The notes below the pieces were generated by a model. That model worked only from the letters and a program-made list of their open reading frames with translations. It searched no databases and was not told the origin of the DNA. A DNA stretch of 64,000 nucleotides from Chytridium lagenaria (Eukaryota > Chytridiomycota > Chytridiomycetes > Chytridiales > Chytridiaceae): assembly GCA_025449115.1 (NCBI GenBank), contig JAHLKC010000029.1:273473-337472 (forward strand). Reading direction: 5' to 3'. Shown here piece by piece: positions 45,346 through 56,358 of the stretch (positions are counted from its first letter, which is position 1; every line of letters starts with the position of its first letter). The position numbers and the translations under genes are program-made.

Positions 45346-48300
45346 ATGGGAAAGAAAGACGACTCAGATGACGAGCGCAGCAAGCCAGTCAAGTTTGACG
45401 GGCAAGACTTTCACATCTGGAAACGTCGGATGACCACTTAACTCAAAGACAAGGGTCTTTGGGCGATCACTGAGATAGGATTTACGCCGTACGTTAACGA
45501 GAACGCTCCAACCAAAGAAGAGAAGGATCTGCGGATCAAGGAGCAGTCGGCTAACGATCGTGCTAAGAACCGGATAGAGTCTCGAGTGACTGATTCGGTC
45601 TTACACTTGATTGGAGAGGACTTCACGGCCAAGGAAGCGTGGGAGTGCCTCGTGTCTTCATTTGAGCGTAAATCCCAACCCAACCGCAACGCTCTCACGC
45701 TCAAGCTCACGCGTCTCAGAATGAAGGAGGACGCGTCTTTACGCGTATTCGTTGCAGAACTTTCGACAATGGTCAACCAACTCAAGGCAGCCGGCGAAGC
45801 TGTCTCCAACGAGCAACACATTGCTCACCTGCTCACCAAACTCCCGGAAGCTTACGACGTCGCGGTTGCCAACATTGAAACGGACGACAAAGCGGTCAAG
45901 GACTATAACCTGGTTGTTGCCAGACTTCTCGACTGTGAAGAGAAGATCAAGGACCGCGTGGAGGCATTGGAGGAAGCGGAGGCCTTCTTCACGACTAGAG
46001 CACGTAAGGGGAAGAAACCAGCAGGAAAGGACGCGTCGAAAGGTGGAGATAAAAGGTCAGTGACTTGTTTTAAGTGCAAGAAGATAGGACACTATGCAAA
46101 CAAGTGTCGCTCTGGGAAGAAGAAGGACTCGGGGGAGTCGAGTGATGATACCTCAGAGAACGAGAGAGATGGTGGTGGTAGGAACCGTCATTGTGGAAAG
46201 TGGTGGAAGAAGCGCGCCTTGGACAAGAAGAAGTCTGCAAACACGGCGCGTGCGAGTCCAATTGCCTTTATGGCTATTGTGCGTCAGGCTGACGCGGAGG
46301 CTGGGGAAGCCTTGTCGGTTAAGCTGGAGAAGCGGGATAACCGATGGATTCTGGACTCTGGAGCCACTCACCATATGACCTTCTTGAAGGAAGGATTGCG
46401 GGATTACCGCGCCGCGAGCAGCCGCTTAAAGACTGCAGAGCACGGCGAAGGAATACGCGTGGAGGGAGTAGGAGGCTTAACCCTCAGCATCAAGGTCGGG
46501 AAGGCCACGCAAACGATCACGCTCAAGAACGTACTCTATGTGCCGGAGCTCACGCGTAATCTCATCTCTCTGGGTGCAGCAGCGTCGCGTGGCGTTGTTT
46601 TGGAGTCATCCAGCGGCAAGTATCGCCTCAGACACGTCGGATCGAACGACGTGACGGCAGAGTTCAAGGTTGAGGACATCCTATTTTATCTGGTGCAGCC
46701 AGACACCGCAGAAAACACCACGATGGGTGTGAAAAGCCAGTCGCTCAACAGCGCGCAGATTTGGCATCGACAGATGGGTCACATCTCGATGAAGGCGGTG
46801 AAGAAGCTTGAAAAATCGGCAACGGGTGTACGCATCACGTTGTTAACGACGACAACGACGTGCTGTGCAAGGGATGCATTGAGGGGAAGCTTACGCGCTC
46901 CTCTCACCCGGAGAGAGTTGAGAAGGACTACAAAGTGCTGGAACGCGTTCACGTGGATTTGGCGGGACCCATGAAGCGGAAGAGCTTGGGAGGGTCGCGT
47001 TACTTCATGGTTGTTGTGGACGCGTCAACGGGTTACTGCAACACGTACATGCTCAAGGAAAAGAAGCAAGCGGTTCAGTACATCAAGCAGTACAAGAGAG
47101 AGGCCGAGGCACTCACAGGTCGACGGATTGACGCGTTGAGATACTCGGAAAGGAACCCTGAGGAGATGGAACGACTTTGAGAAAAGCCGCATCTCCTGGA
47201 GATTGTTGCAGATAACGGTGGGGAATTTAAGAACAAGCAGCTGGAGGCATGGTGCCTGGAGGAAGGCATCAAGCTCACGTTCACCATGCCCTACACGCCT
47301 CAGCAGAACGGTGTCGCGGAAAGAATGAATCGGTCGCTCATTGAGAAGGCAAAGTGCATGCTTAGCGACGCAAGTCTCGACGAAAAATTCTGGGGAGAGG
47401 CCGATACGTGTGCCACGTACTTGTACAATCGATCTCCTCGTAAGGATGGAATTTCACCTCTTGAAGGCTTCACGGGAAGGAAGCCTAACCTGAAACGCGT
47501 TCGAATCTTTGGTTGCGCATGTTACGCGCACGTCCCAAAGGAACGACGGAAGAAGATGGAGAAGAACGCTCGCAAATGCATTTTCTTGGGATACGAGGCG
47601 ATGGGATATCGTCTTTATGACCCAGTCACGAAGAAAGTAGTGCGCAGCAAGACTGTTGTGTTTGATGAGTTGAACACTGGAGTGTGGGAAGGACACGATG
47701 CAGACGTGTCCACCTGGAAGGTACACAGGAAGCTGCTGGACAAGGTGGGAAGCGATTCTGGGAGTTGGGGGAGCAATGAAGACTCCGAGGATTCCGAAGA
47801 TGAGTCATTGAGCTCTGAGGATGATGGAGATAACGCGTCACAGGTCAGTGAAGACAGCGAAGCGTTGAAGGATGATGTCGAGGATGCTCAGGAAGAGAAC
47901 GACGCGTCAGAAGAGTTCGAAGACGCGCCAACCTCGCCAAGAAGGACTCCTCAACGCGCTACACGCAGCGTTTCACGTCTCCCGGTACCAGCAACACCAC
48001 CAGGAGAGGAAGGCACTCGTCGTTATTCCCTGAGGGAGAGGAGGCCAGCAAATGCAGAATGGTTTAAGGCTCAAGCTCCAGTAAAGCGGGCTCCTGCTCC
48101 ACGTAATCCTGCAGCACACACCGTTACCGTGATGAGTGACGAGGAGGTGACAGATCCAGCAATCGTTGAGGACGCGTTGGGACGTGTCGATTCAGAAGAA
48201 TGGTTGAAGGCGCTTCAGGAGGAGTACCAGTCGTTTCTGGAACATCAGACATGGCGTCTAGTGCCTCGACCAAAGGGCAAGCACATCATCAAGAGTGGAT

Positions 48301-49751
48301 GGGTGCTCCGTTACAAGCGAAAGGAAAACGGCTCTGTGGAAAGAAGAAAAGCTCGATTCGTTGCGAAGGGATATTCGCAGAAAGAAGGCGTGACTACTTG
48401 GAGACTTACGCGCCAGTGATGAATGGGGCGACCTTTCGGACAGCACTCGCGGTGGCAGCTCACGAGGGGATGGTGTTACGCCAATACGACGTCAAGACGG
48501 CGTTTCTCAACGGCAATCTCAAGGAGGAGATATACATCGAGCAACCCCAGAGGGTTTTGTGATTTTTGGGAAGGAAGACTGGGTTTGTCTTCTCTTGAAA
48601 ACCTTGTATGGTTTGAAGCAATCACCTCTTGGATGGAACGAGGTGTTGGATGAGTTTCTCATCTCGATAGGCTTCACACGTTCGCTCTCGGATCCCTGTC
48701 TCTACTACCGACGCAACGGCGAGAGGTTATCGTTACTGGTTGTCTATGTTGACGACCTAGTGCACGCGTGTCCTGATCAGGAAGAGGCAGACGCGTTTCA
48801 AGACGATCTCAAGCGTCGGTTTACGGTCACAAGCCAGGGGGAGCCAAGATACGCGGTTGGAACACAAGTTCGCTACAATCAACACGAGTGGCATGTGCGT
48901 ATGAAGCAAGAGGCCTACATCATCTCGATGATGAAGAAGCTACGGGTGCCAGAAGGACATCTCAAGAAGCTTCCGCTAAGGCCAGGAACGCGTCTCAGAC
49001 GCGTTGAAGACAACGAGACTCCATTGGAAGAAGTGGAGGGACTAGCCTATCGAACAGTGGTCGGTTCATTGATGTACGCGATGGTTAATTCGCGTCCCGA
49101 TGTGGCATTTGCAGTTGGAATGCTGGCGCGCTACCAGGCGCGTCCTGGACACGAGCACTGGGAGTGTGCTCGTGATTTAGTCGGGTATTTACAGTTGACG
49201 CGTAGCTTGGGCATAAGCTATTCGCGTCAAGAGAACAAGTTGAAGCTTGAAGGATTCAGCGACGCGGATCTTGGGAACGATCCGGACGAGAAGAAGTCAA
49301 TCAGTGGATTCGTCATCATGCTGAATGGAGGAGCTGTGATGTGGGGTGCGCGTAAACAAGCGTCAGTAGCTGTTTCCAGCGCAGAGGCCGATATGTCGCG
49401 TTGAGTGAGGCATCGTCGGAGCTCATCTGGTTGAAGCAGCTCCTGGAGGAGATAGGATACTCCTTTGACGATCCACCAACGCTTTGGTGTGATAACACGG
49501 CAGCAGAGGCCATTGCAAAGAACCCCATCATCAGCTCGAGGACGCGACACGTGGATCTTCGGTTCCACGCGGTTAGAGATCGCGTTGCCAAGCGTTTGCT
49601 TCAGGTGGAGCACATTGGAACCAAGGAACAGCCTGCAGACATGCTCACGAAGGGGCTGGCGCGTAGAGACCTGGAGAGGTGTCGTGAACGCGTGGGGATG
49701 GTAGTCGTTGATGATGATGCTTCAGAGATGGGGGAGCCAGAGAAGTCGTGA
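45346..49751 (+). pseudogene. Gag-Pol polyprotein of Copia element C, frame broken
   Basis: From the ATG at 45346 (MGKKDDSDDERSKPVKFDG) the order is: gag (KLTRLRMKEDASLRVFVAEL), CCHC knuckle (CFKCKKIGHYANKC), protease (WILDSGATHHM), pre-integrase (IWHRQMGHISMK), integrase (HVDLAGPM; IVADNGGEF near 47200; MPYTPQQNGVAERMNRS), acidic linker, reverse transcriptase (GWVLRYKRKENG; YDVKTAFLNGN; VVYVDDLVHA at 48.74 kb), and RNase H (FSDADLGNDPDEKKS; LWCDNTAAEA). Breaks: TAA at 45437-45439, and shifts near 46828, 47178, 48388, 48553 and 49392. Most are single-base changes beside homopolymers. The other copy (56.4-58.0 kb) is intact at some of these sites and broken at others. Confidence 0.85.
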
Positions 49752-49775
49752 GTAAAGTTCACGAAAGGGGGAGAA

Positions 49776-50235
49776 TGTTGGGTTTCGCTCACTTGACTCA
49801 CGAGGACGCGTCAGGATCACTCGCACCATTAGTCCGCGGCGTCGGGCGCAACACTAGAGTGCTCTGGAATTTACGCGTCGTTAGAGTTGAGCGCGAACGC
49901 GCCCACTGGACTTCTCATTTACATTCTGGACTCATTTGAATTTCCCACTTTGATTTACCTTCCTTGATTGGTTTATTTTCTTTATGCCACTTTAATTATA
50001 ACTCTACCTGTTTGTGATTGGATATTCCCTTCTAGCCTTTATTCCCTTTGTTCCCGTCAAGGCTCTCTGATTTGTTTATCTTTGTAGTGGAGAGTTTAAC
50101 GCGTGAGTGTACGCGTCTCCGATAGGTTTACCTTTGTGTTGTCTTTCCTCTTTACTTGTTCGTTTTGTTTGAGTATTTAAAGACTCGTGTGTTGAGTCAA
50201 AATAAATTAAGAACGTTGTTCGAGCAAAAGTGCTC
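49776..50235 (+). repeat. 3' LTR of Copia element C, truncated
   Basis: Preceded by the polypurine tract GAAAGGGGGAGAA. It starts TGTTGGGTTTCGCTCAC and follows the 5' LTR until GAGCAAAAGTGC at 50235, where the last about 45 bp are replaced by an inverted piece of the LTR start. Confidence 0.85.
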
Positions 50236-50237
50236 AA

Positions 50238-50341
50238 CGACGCGTAAATTCCAGAGCACTCTAGTGTTGCGCCCGACGCCGCGGACTAATGGTGCGAGTG
50301 ATCCTGACGCGTCCTTGTGAGTCAAGTAAGCGAAACCCAAC
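50238..50341 (-). repeat. Inverted 5' fragment of the Copia C LTR
   Basis: The reverse complement of the first about 104 bp of the LTR, ending with the terminal CCCAACA at 50341. It lies head-to-tail inverted against the truncated 3' LTR, forming a potential hairpin with 49776-49880. On its right it abuts family 1 gag DNA. Confidence 0.8.
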
Positions 50342-50788
50342 AGCCGTGTCTTCCCCCGCTGCCTTCAGTTGCTGAATGGTTGACGAGACCTCTGCGATGT
50401 AAGTCTTTAAGTCGTCTTCTTCTTTCATCTTCAAGTTCGTGAGTTTGCGTCTAATCGCGTTTCTGTTTGTCTGAGCCTTTCTCTCATAGGTCTCGATGAT
50501 TTTACCCCATGTCGCCTTTGCCGTGGATTCATCCTGTATCAACGGTAGGATAATGTCGTGAACTCTTCATTCGATTCTTGCTTTTGCTTTCATGTCCACG
50601 TCTTCTTCTTCTAACCTAGTCTTCTTTTCGGCATTTGTAGGCGTGTCAACGACTGCATAGGGCGTCCAGCCCTTTTCGACGATCTTCCAAAGGCCTTTGC
50701 CTTTCAAGTACCCGATCATGCGGTACTTCCAGATGTGGAATTGTGTCCCATCAAACATCACAGGTTTGTCGTCGTTCTCTTTCGTCAT
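50342..50788 (-). pseudogene. Gag fragment of Copia family 1 (element B)
   Basis: The minus-strand ATG at 50788 opens MTKENDDKPVMFDGTQFHIW, then YLKGKGLWKIVEKGWTPYAV and, after a frame change near 50545, TNLKMKEEDDLKTYIAEVSS. This is the N-terminal Copia gag (UBN2-like). It is cut at 50342 by LTR C. Its LTR lies just upstream at 50907-51262. Confidence 0.75.
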
Positions 50789-50906
50789 CTTCTCGTGTTG
50801 ACAGCTTTCTTTCTTTCTTGGGATGATCACTCTTTTCTCTTTTTACTCTTTGGCCCTCAAATGGATCGATTCACTCCTCCTTCCAACCAGGTGAAGCGCT
50901 ACCACT

Positions 50907-51262
50907 TGTAGGGGTTACGGGGCTCAATTGTAATTAAAATAAAATGTATTTATAAAGAGAATTAAACTCTAAAGAATGGTGATGGAGTCTCCAGCGGTGA
51001 CAGGGAGCTAATCACATCGAAACTTCCATGTATTAATGTTAACTACTTTTCGCAATACATGTAGAGGGTGGGGATTTACATCAGAACTCATGATCCGTAA
51101 ATCCCTCCAAATTACGTATCATAAGTTAAACATACAAATAATAAAGTTAAGGGATTAACACATCCTCAAATGGAATGAGGAAGCTCCATAAAACTGATCA
51201 AATTAAAACTTAAAATAACGCGTAAACAAATAAGGTTCGGGGAAAATAGCTTAGACAGACAA
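50907..51262 (-). repeat. LTR of Copia family 1 (element B), lacking its 5' end
   Basis: Reverse-complement homologue of 40335-40733. Its 3' end (CCCCTACA) is followed on the minus strand by TGGTAGCGCTTCACC, a primer-binding site. Its 5' end lacks the TGTTGGG terminus, polypurine tract and RNase H stop codon, removed by a deletion of about 90 bp. Confidence 0.75.
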
Positions 51263-51757
51263 TATAACACTTTAACCATCCCAAACTTTGCTCGTAATTC
51301 TTCAAACTTCGTTCGAGGCAAAGCTTTCGTAAACAGGTCTGCAGGTTGCTCCTTCGTGTGTAGGTACTCAACGCGTATTTTCTTTGCGTTAACTCTATCT
51401 CGTATGACGTGGAACCTTCTATCCACATGTCGAGAACTTTGCGATATTATCGGCGTGCTTGCGAGGGAATTCGCCGTAGTGTTGTCGCCGTAAATCACCG
51501 GAGGGTCATTAAACGTATACCCCAACTCTCCCAGAAGTTGACTGACCCAAATTATATGCGACGATGCTTCACTAAGTGAAACATACTCAGCCTCGGCAGT
51601 AGACTGAGCCGCCGTTGCTTGCTTTTTCGTTCCCCACACCACAGCTCCCCGGTTCAAAGTGATTACAAACCACTCGTTGACTTCATGGCGTCCGGATCAG
51701 TTCCCATGTCGGCGTCTGCATATCCCACCAATCCAGCTTGTCTTTCGAGTATACTGA
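51263..51757 (-). pseudogene. RNase H end of a Copia family 1 polyprotein
   Basis: The minus strand reads GIQYSRKDKLELVG-like sequence at 51725-51757, then GAVVWGTKKQATAAQSTAEA and SEASSHIIWVSQLLGELGYT, ending FGMVKV beside the LTR. It retains the Trp codon that is a stop in the copy at 39933. It is cut at 51757/51758 by Copia element D. Confidence 0.8.
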
Positions 51758-54700
51758 ATTCCCAACGTGCTTTGATGTCATTGTGACGACGATCGAGGCG
51801 GATGAGGATCTTGTTGGCGACTACACCCAGGTGGTCGGGCGGCTTTTAGACTTTGAGACCAAGCTGAGAGACAAGGAGGGAAGGGATGATCAGATGGAGG
51901 CGTTCTTCGTGAAAGAGAATGTGAAATTCCCGGCAAAGGGAAAAGGACTGGGAAGAAGGAACAGGAAGTACGTACCTGTTACCACTGTGGGAAAGTTGGA
52001 CACCTCAAGAAAGATTGCTGGTCTAGGAAGAAGAACGACGACTCCGACACCGAGGGTTAAGGGAGCAGCAAGGGCGGGAAACCCAAGTGGAAGAAAAAGA
52101 AGGGATCCTGGAAGAAGAAGAAGGGATCAGTCAACACGGCGGAATCAGCAATGGCATTCACCACTGAGGTGAATTTCACGGTGACAGCTAAAGACAATAG
52201 GGACATGAGGTGGATCATGGACTCTGGAGCCACTCACCATATACGTTCAATCGAGAATGTCTTGATAATTTTCGTCACGTCTCAAGCAGCGTTGGAACGG
52301 CAGAGTCAGGAACAAAGCTCGACGCGACAAGGATGGGGGATGCAGAACTGGAGGTGATGGTGAATGGGGAACCGTCAACAATCATCTTGAGGAACGTTCT
52401 GTATGTGCCCGGCATTAAGAGGAACTTGGTGTCGCTTGGGATGGCCAGTGGAAAGGGTCTTGAGGCGCATCCTGTTAAGGGCGGTTACATTCTCAAGTCA
52501 GCAAAAGGAGTTGGGATTGCAGAATTCAAGAAGGATGGATCCAACCTATATTACCTGACGGAGGGGAACCCTGAGGGAAACCATACGACAACGGGGGTTA
52601 AGAGCTCGGCTCTGAATGACGTTTACACGTGGCACTGTCGAATGGGTCATTTAGGAATGAAGAACGTCAAAACTTTGCCAATGGTGGCAAAGGGAGTCAA
52701 GGTGGTTGGAACCGACTCGGATGTTCTGTGTGAGGGGTGTCTGGATGGGAAATTCACCAGGGCGTCGTTTCCGTCAAAGGAGAAGAGATCAAAGAAGCCC
52801 TTGGAGAGGGTTCACATTGATCTTGCTGGACCTATGTCAACAAAATCAATTGGAGGGGCTCAGTACTATTTGGTGGCGGTAGACTCAATGTCTGGATACA
52901 CAATGACGTACCTGCTCAAGGAGAAGTCGCAAGCTGTCAAGTACATCAAGCTGTTCAAAGAAGAAGCGGAGCGACTTACTGGTGGGAGAATCACAAGTAT
53001 CAATTACTGTGAGAACTCGAAGAAGCTTGAAGAGGCCGTACTCTCACAGGAGCCTGACAGGCTCAGAGAGATTGTAGCTGATAACGGTGGGGAGTTTAAG
53101 AACAAGGATCTTCAGGAGTGGTGTTTAGCGAAGGGGATCACGCTCACCTACACCATGCCGTATTCGCCAGAGCAAAATGGAATTGCAGAACGAATGAATC
53201 GGACTCTCATGGCGAAGGCAAAATCCATGTTGAGTCATTCTGGCCTGCCTATGAAGTTCTGGGGAGAGGCAGTGATGACGGCTACATACCTCGTTAATCG
53301 CTCACCGAGGAAGTCAAATCCAGACTCGATAACGCCTTATGAAGTCTTCACGGGAAAGAAACCGCACCTTGATCTCGTTAGAATTTTTGGATGTGCGTCC
53401 TACATGCACGTGCCAAAGCAGCAGAGGAAGAAGGGACAGTACAACGCGAAGAAAGGCGTCTTTGTGGGTTATGAGCCTTTAGGATTTCGGGTGTATGATC
53501 CAGTAGGGAAACGCGTGATGAGGAGCAAGTCTGTGATTTTTGACGAGACAAAACTCGGACTTGACTACAAAGGGACGGTGCGTGGGGACTGGACGGAATG
53601 GAAGACCAACAATGAGCTGGGGGAAGAGAATGATGATGAAGATTCATCTGAGGATGACTTAAGCAACGGTGATGGGGAACTTGACAGTGAGGTTGAGGAC
53701 AGTGATACTGAAGATGAGGGTGATGAGAACGTTGGAGGTGCTGAAGCTGGGGTAGACTCAGAAGATGATGGGTCAGCAGACGATTTTTCTTCGGCACCAT
53801 CAACACCTCAAGGAGGGAGACCGAGGACACCACAGACGCCATCAACACGTCAAGACTCACCTGGAGAAGAGTCCCCAGCAGAAAGATCACCTCTGGTTCA
53901 AGGTGTAAGGCGGTCCTCTCGCATTCCAAAGCCAAGGAATCTGGCGTGGTTCACGGTGGGACCGCGTCCAACAGCACACAACACGGAACTCGATGAAGAC
54001 CCACATACCTATGAAGTAGCATCAAGTCGCTCAGATAGCAAGGAATGGCTAGCAGCCATGGAGGACGAGTACAAGTCTCTACTCGAGAACTCAACATGGG
54101 TTCTGGCTCCTCGACCTACCGATAAGAAGACCATCAAGTCTGGATGGGTCTTTAAACGCAAGAGAGGAGAGCATGGAGAGGTTGTTCGATACAAAGCGCG
54201 CTTCGTGGCTAAGGGATATAGCCAGAAAGAGGGGGGGATTTCTTTGAGATATTCTCACCAGTTGCTCGGTCGTCAACAATCAGGATCTTCCTTGCCGTAG
54301 CTTGCCATGAGCGGTTGGAGCTCAGACAATTTGACGTGAAGATAGCGTTCTTAAATGGGAAGTTGACAGACGTTGAGATCTTTATAGAGCCGCCGGAGGG
54401 GTTTGCGGTTGAAGGAAAGGAGGGCATGGTGTGTCGTTTGTTGAGAAGTTTGTATGGGTTAAAGCAAGCACCGCTGGAATGGAATGAGGTCTTTGATGAG
54501 TGGATTCGATCAAAGCGCTTCAAGCAGTGCAAGTCGGACCCTTGCCTCTACTGGAAGAGGAACGGAAGGAAGCTCACTCTGTTGGTCATCTATGTTGATG
54601 ACGTGATTCTCGCGACGACAACTGTTGAGGACGCTATGGCCTTTGAGGAGGACTTGAATAGAGCTTTCCGGTCGGACAGCGCAGGGGGAGCCTAGAATTG

Positions 54701-55560
54701 CAGTTGGATTGCAAGTCCGTTACAACAGGGAGAAGGGGGAGTTGGGCATCAAACAGGAGAACTACATTGATGGGCTCCTCAAGACGTTTGGGGTGCCATC
54801 AAACTACCTCAAGCAGACGCCGATGGAGACTGGGGTGAAGATACAGGCGGAGATGGAGGGAGAGGTGATTCATGAGATGGAGGGCACCTCTTACCGTTCA
54901 GTTATCGGCTCCATCATGTATACAATGGCCTCAGTCAGACCTGATATTGCTTACGCCACAGGAATGGTAGCTCGGTACCAAGTAGCTCCTCAGTCTGGAC
55001 ACTGGAACTGCGCAACGCGAATTGTCGCGTATCTTCAACAAACGAAAACCATTGGGATTCAGTATTCAGCTCGGGAGGAGCTGGAACTGGTTGGATATTG
55101 TGATGCAGACCTTGGTAATGATGAGGATGGGAAGAAGTCTGTGAGTGGTTATGCGATAACACTCAATGGGGGGGCTGTGTTGTGGGAGTCCAAGAAGCAA
55201 ATGTCGGTAGCTGTGTCTAGTTCAGAAGCTGAGTACGTGGCATTAAGTGAGGCCTCGTCAGATATGGTCTGGATAGTTCAGTTGTTGGATGAACTTGGCT
55301 ACAGCTTCAACATTGCACCTGTCATCTACGGGGACAACACTAGCGCCAACGCTGTCGCCCAGAACGCGAAAATCAGCTCTCGATCGCGTCATGTGGACTT
55401 ACGTTTTCACGCTGTGAGGGATAGGATCAGACAGGGACTGATCAGAGTTGAGCATGTTGGGACGGATGATCAGCCAGCAGATGCTCTCACCAAAGCCTTA
55501 CCTCGTGGAAAGTTTGAGAATTTTCGGAGGATGATGGGAATGGTGGATTTGGTGGATTGA
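51758..55560 (+). pseudogene. Gag (C-terminal) and Pol of Copia element D
   Basis: Begins with gag C-terminus (CFDVIVTTIEADEDLVGDY), a CCHC knuckle visible in a shifted frame near 51975-52020 (CYHCGKVGHLKKDC), and protease (WIMDSGATHHI at 52210). Pre-integrase (WHCRMGHLGMKNVK), integrase (HIDLAGPM; IVADNGGEFKNKD; MPYSPEQNGIAERMNRTL) and a long acidic linker follow. Reverse transcriptase is at 54.06-54.7 kb (FVAKGYSQKEG; DVKIAFLNGK; VIYVDDVILA) and RNase H ends at 55560 (GYCDADLGNDEDGKKSVSG). Breaks occur near 51970, 52340, 54233 (a run of seven G), and 54690 (G-run). The 696-codon central frame is the longest uninterrupted one in the window, so this copy is less decayed than family 1. Confidence 0.85.
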
Positions 55561-55608
55561 CCAGATAAAGTGTTGAGTTAGACATAGCGTTTGATGTAAG
55601 GGGGAGAA

Positions 55609-55856
55609 TGTTGGGTTTTACATCTTCACTTATATGCACTTGTTAGTTTTCGCTATTATGTTGGTTAATGACTCTTGGTCTTTCTACTGTTTGTTTAGTT
55701 ACTTGGTTTTTGTTCTTCGTGTTATTCTCCATGTCATCGACTGTGCGGGAACTGTGCTGCGACTGTGCAGGCACAGTGATGACAACAGCGGCTTTGCCGA
55801 CTGTGCTAGGACTGTGCCGACTGTGCAGCTCTTAGTATAAGAACTCGAGGTTTTCC
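55609..55856 (+). repeat. 3' LTR of Copia element D, truncated
   Basis: Preceded by GTAAGGGGGAGAA and starting TGTTGGGTTTTACATC. It contains five to six copies of GACTGTGC-like units between 55739 and 55828. It is interrupted at 55857 by the LTR of C'. Confidence 0.75.
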
Positions 55857-56358
55857 TGTTGAATACTTGTTGTTCACGGGGCTCAATTAAACAAAGTTAA
55901 ACGCACTTTTGCTCGAACAACGTTCTTGATTTATTTCGACTCAACACACGAGTCTTTAAATACTCAAACAAAACGAACAAGTAAAGAGGAAAGACAACAC
56001 AAAGGTAAACCTATCGGAGACGCGTACACTCACGCGTTAAACTCTCCACTACAAAGATAAACAAATCAGAGAGCCTTGACGGGAACAAAGGGAATAAAGG
56101 CTAGAAGGAATATCCAATCACAAACAGGTAGAGTTATAATTAAAGTGGCATAAAGAAAATAAACCAATCAAGGAAGGTAAATCAAAGTGGGAAATTAAAA
56201 TGAGTCCAGAATGTAAATGAGAAGTCCAGTGGGCGCGTTCGCGCTCAACTCTAACGACGCGTAAATTCCAGAGCACTCTAGTGTTGCGCCGACGCCGCGG
56301 ACTAATGGTGCGAGTGATCCTGACGCGTCCTTGTGAGTCAAGTGAGCGAAACCCAACA
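55857..56358 (-). repeat. 3' LTR of Copia element C'
   Basis: Full-length reverse-complement copy of the C LTR, with TGTTGAATAC at 55857 and CCCAACA ending at 56358. The polypurine tract lies at 56359-56371 (minus strand). Confidence 0.85.

Larger units (their letters stand above)
44819..50235 (+). mobile_element. Copia element C, nearly full length
   Basis: It has a 5' LTR (44819-45323), a primer-binding site, a gag-pol region and a 3' LTR cut short at 50235. The two LTRs are very similar, suggesting a recent insertion. Compared with typical Ty1/Copia elements (about 5 kb) it is essentially complete except for about 45 bp of the 3' LTR. The hexamer ACGCGT is unusually frequent across it. 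Confidence 0.85.
51758..55856 (+). mobile_element. Copia element D, 5'-truncated, third family
   Basis: It starts inside gag at 51758, runs through pol to 55560, and has a 3' LTR from 55609 that is cut at 55856 by the LTR of Copia C'. No 5' LTR is visible. The sequence differs clearly from elements C and family 1 at both protein and LTR level. Confidence 0.8.

Noticed and set aside
44819..50341. Simple insertion of Copia C into family 1 element B with a target-site duplication
   Set aside because: The 5-base flanks at 44814-44818 and 50342-50346 do not match, and the family 1 pieces on the two sides are not adjacent in the element, so a deletion or rearrangement is needed.
53378..53935. 185-codon minus-strand frame rich in His, Ser, Leu and Pro
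   Set aside because: Antisense of the acidic linker of Copia element D, whose GA-rich codons leave the other strand open.
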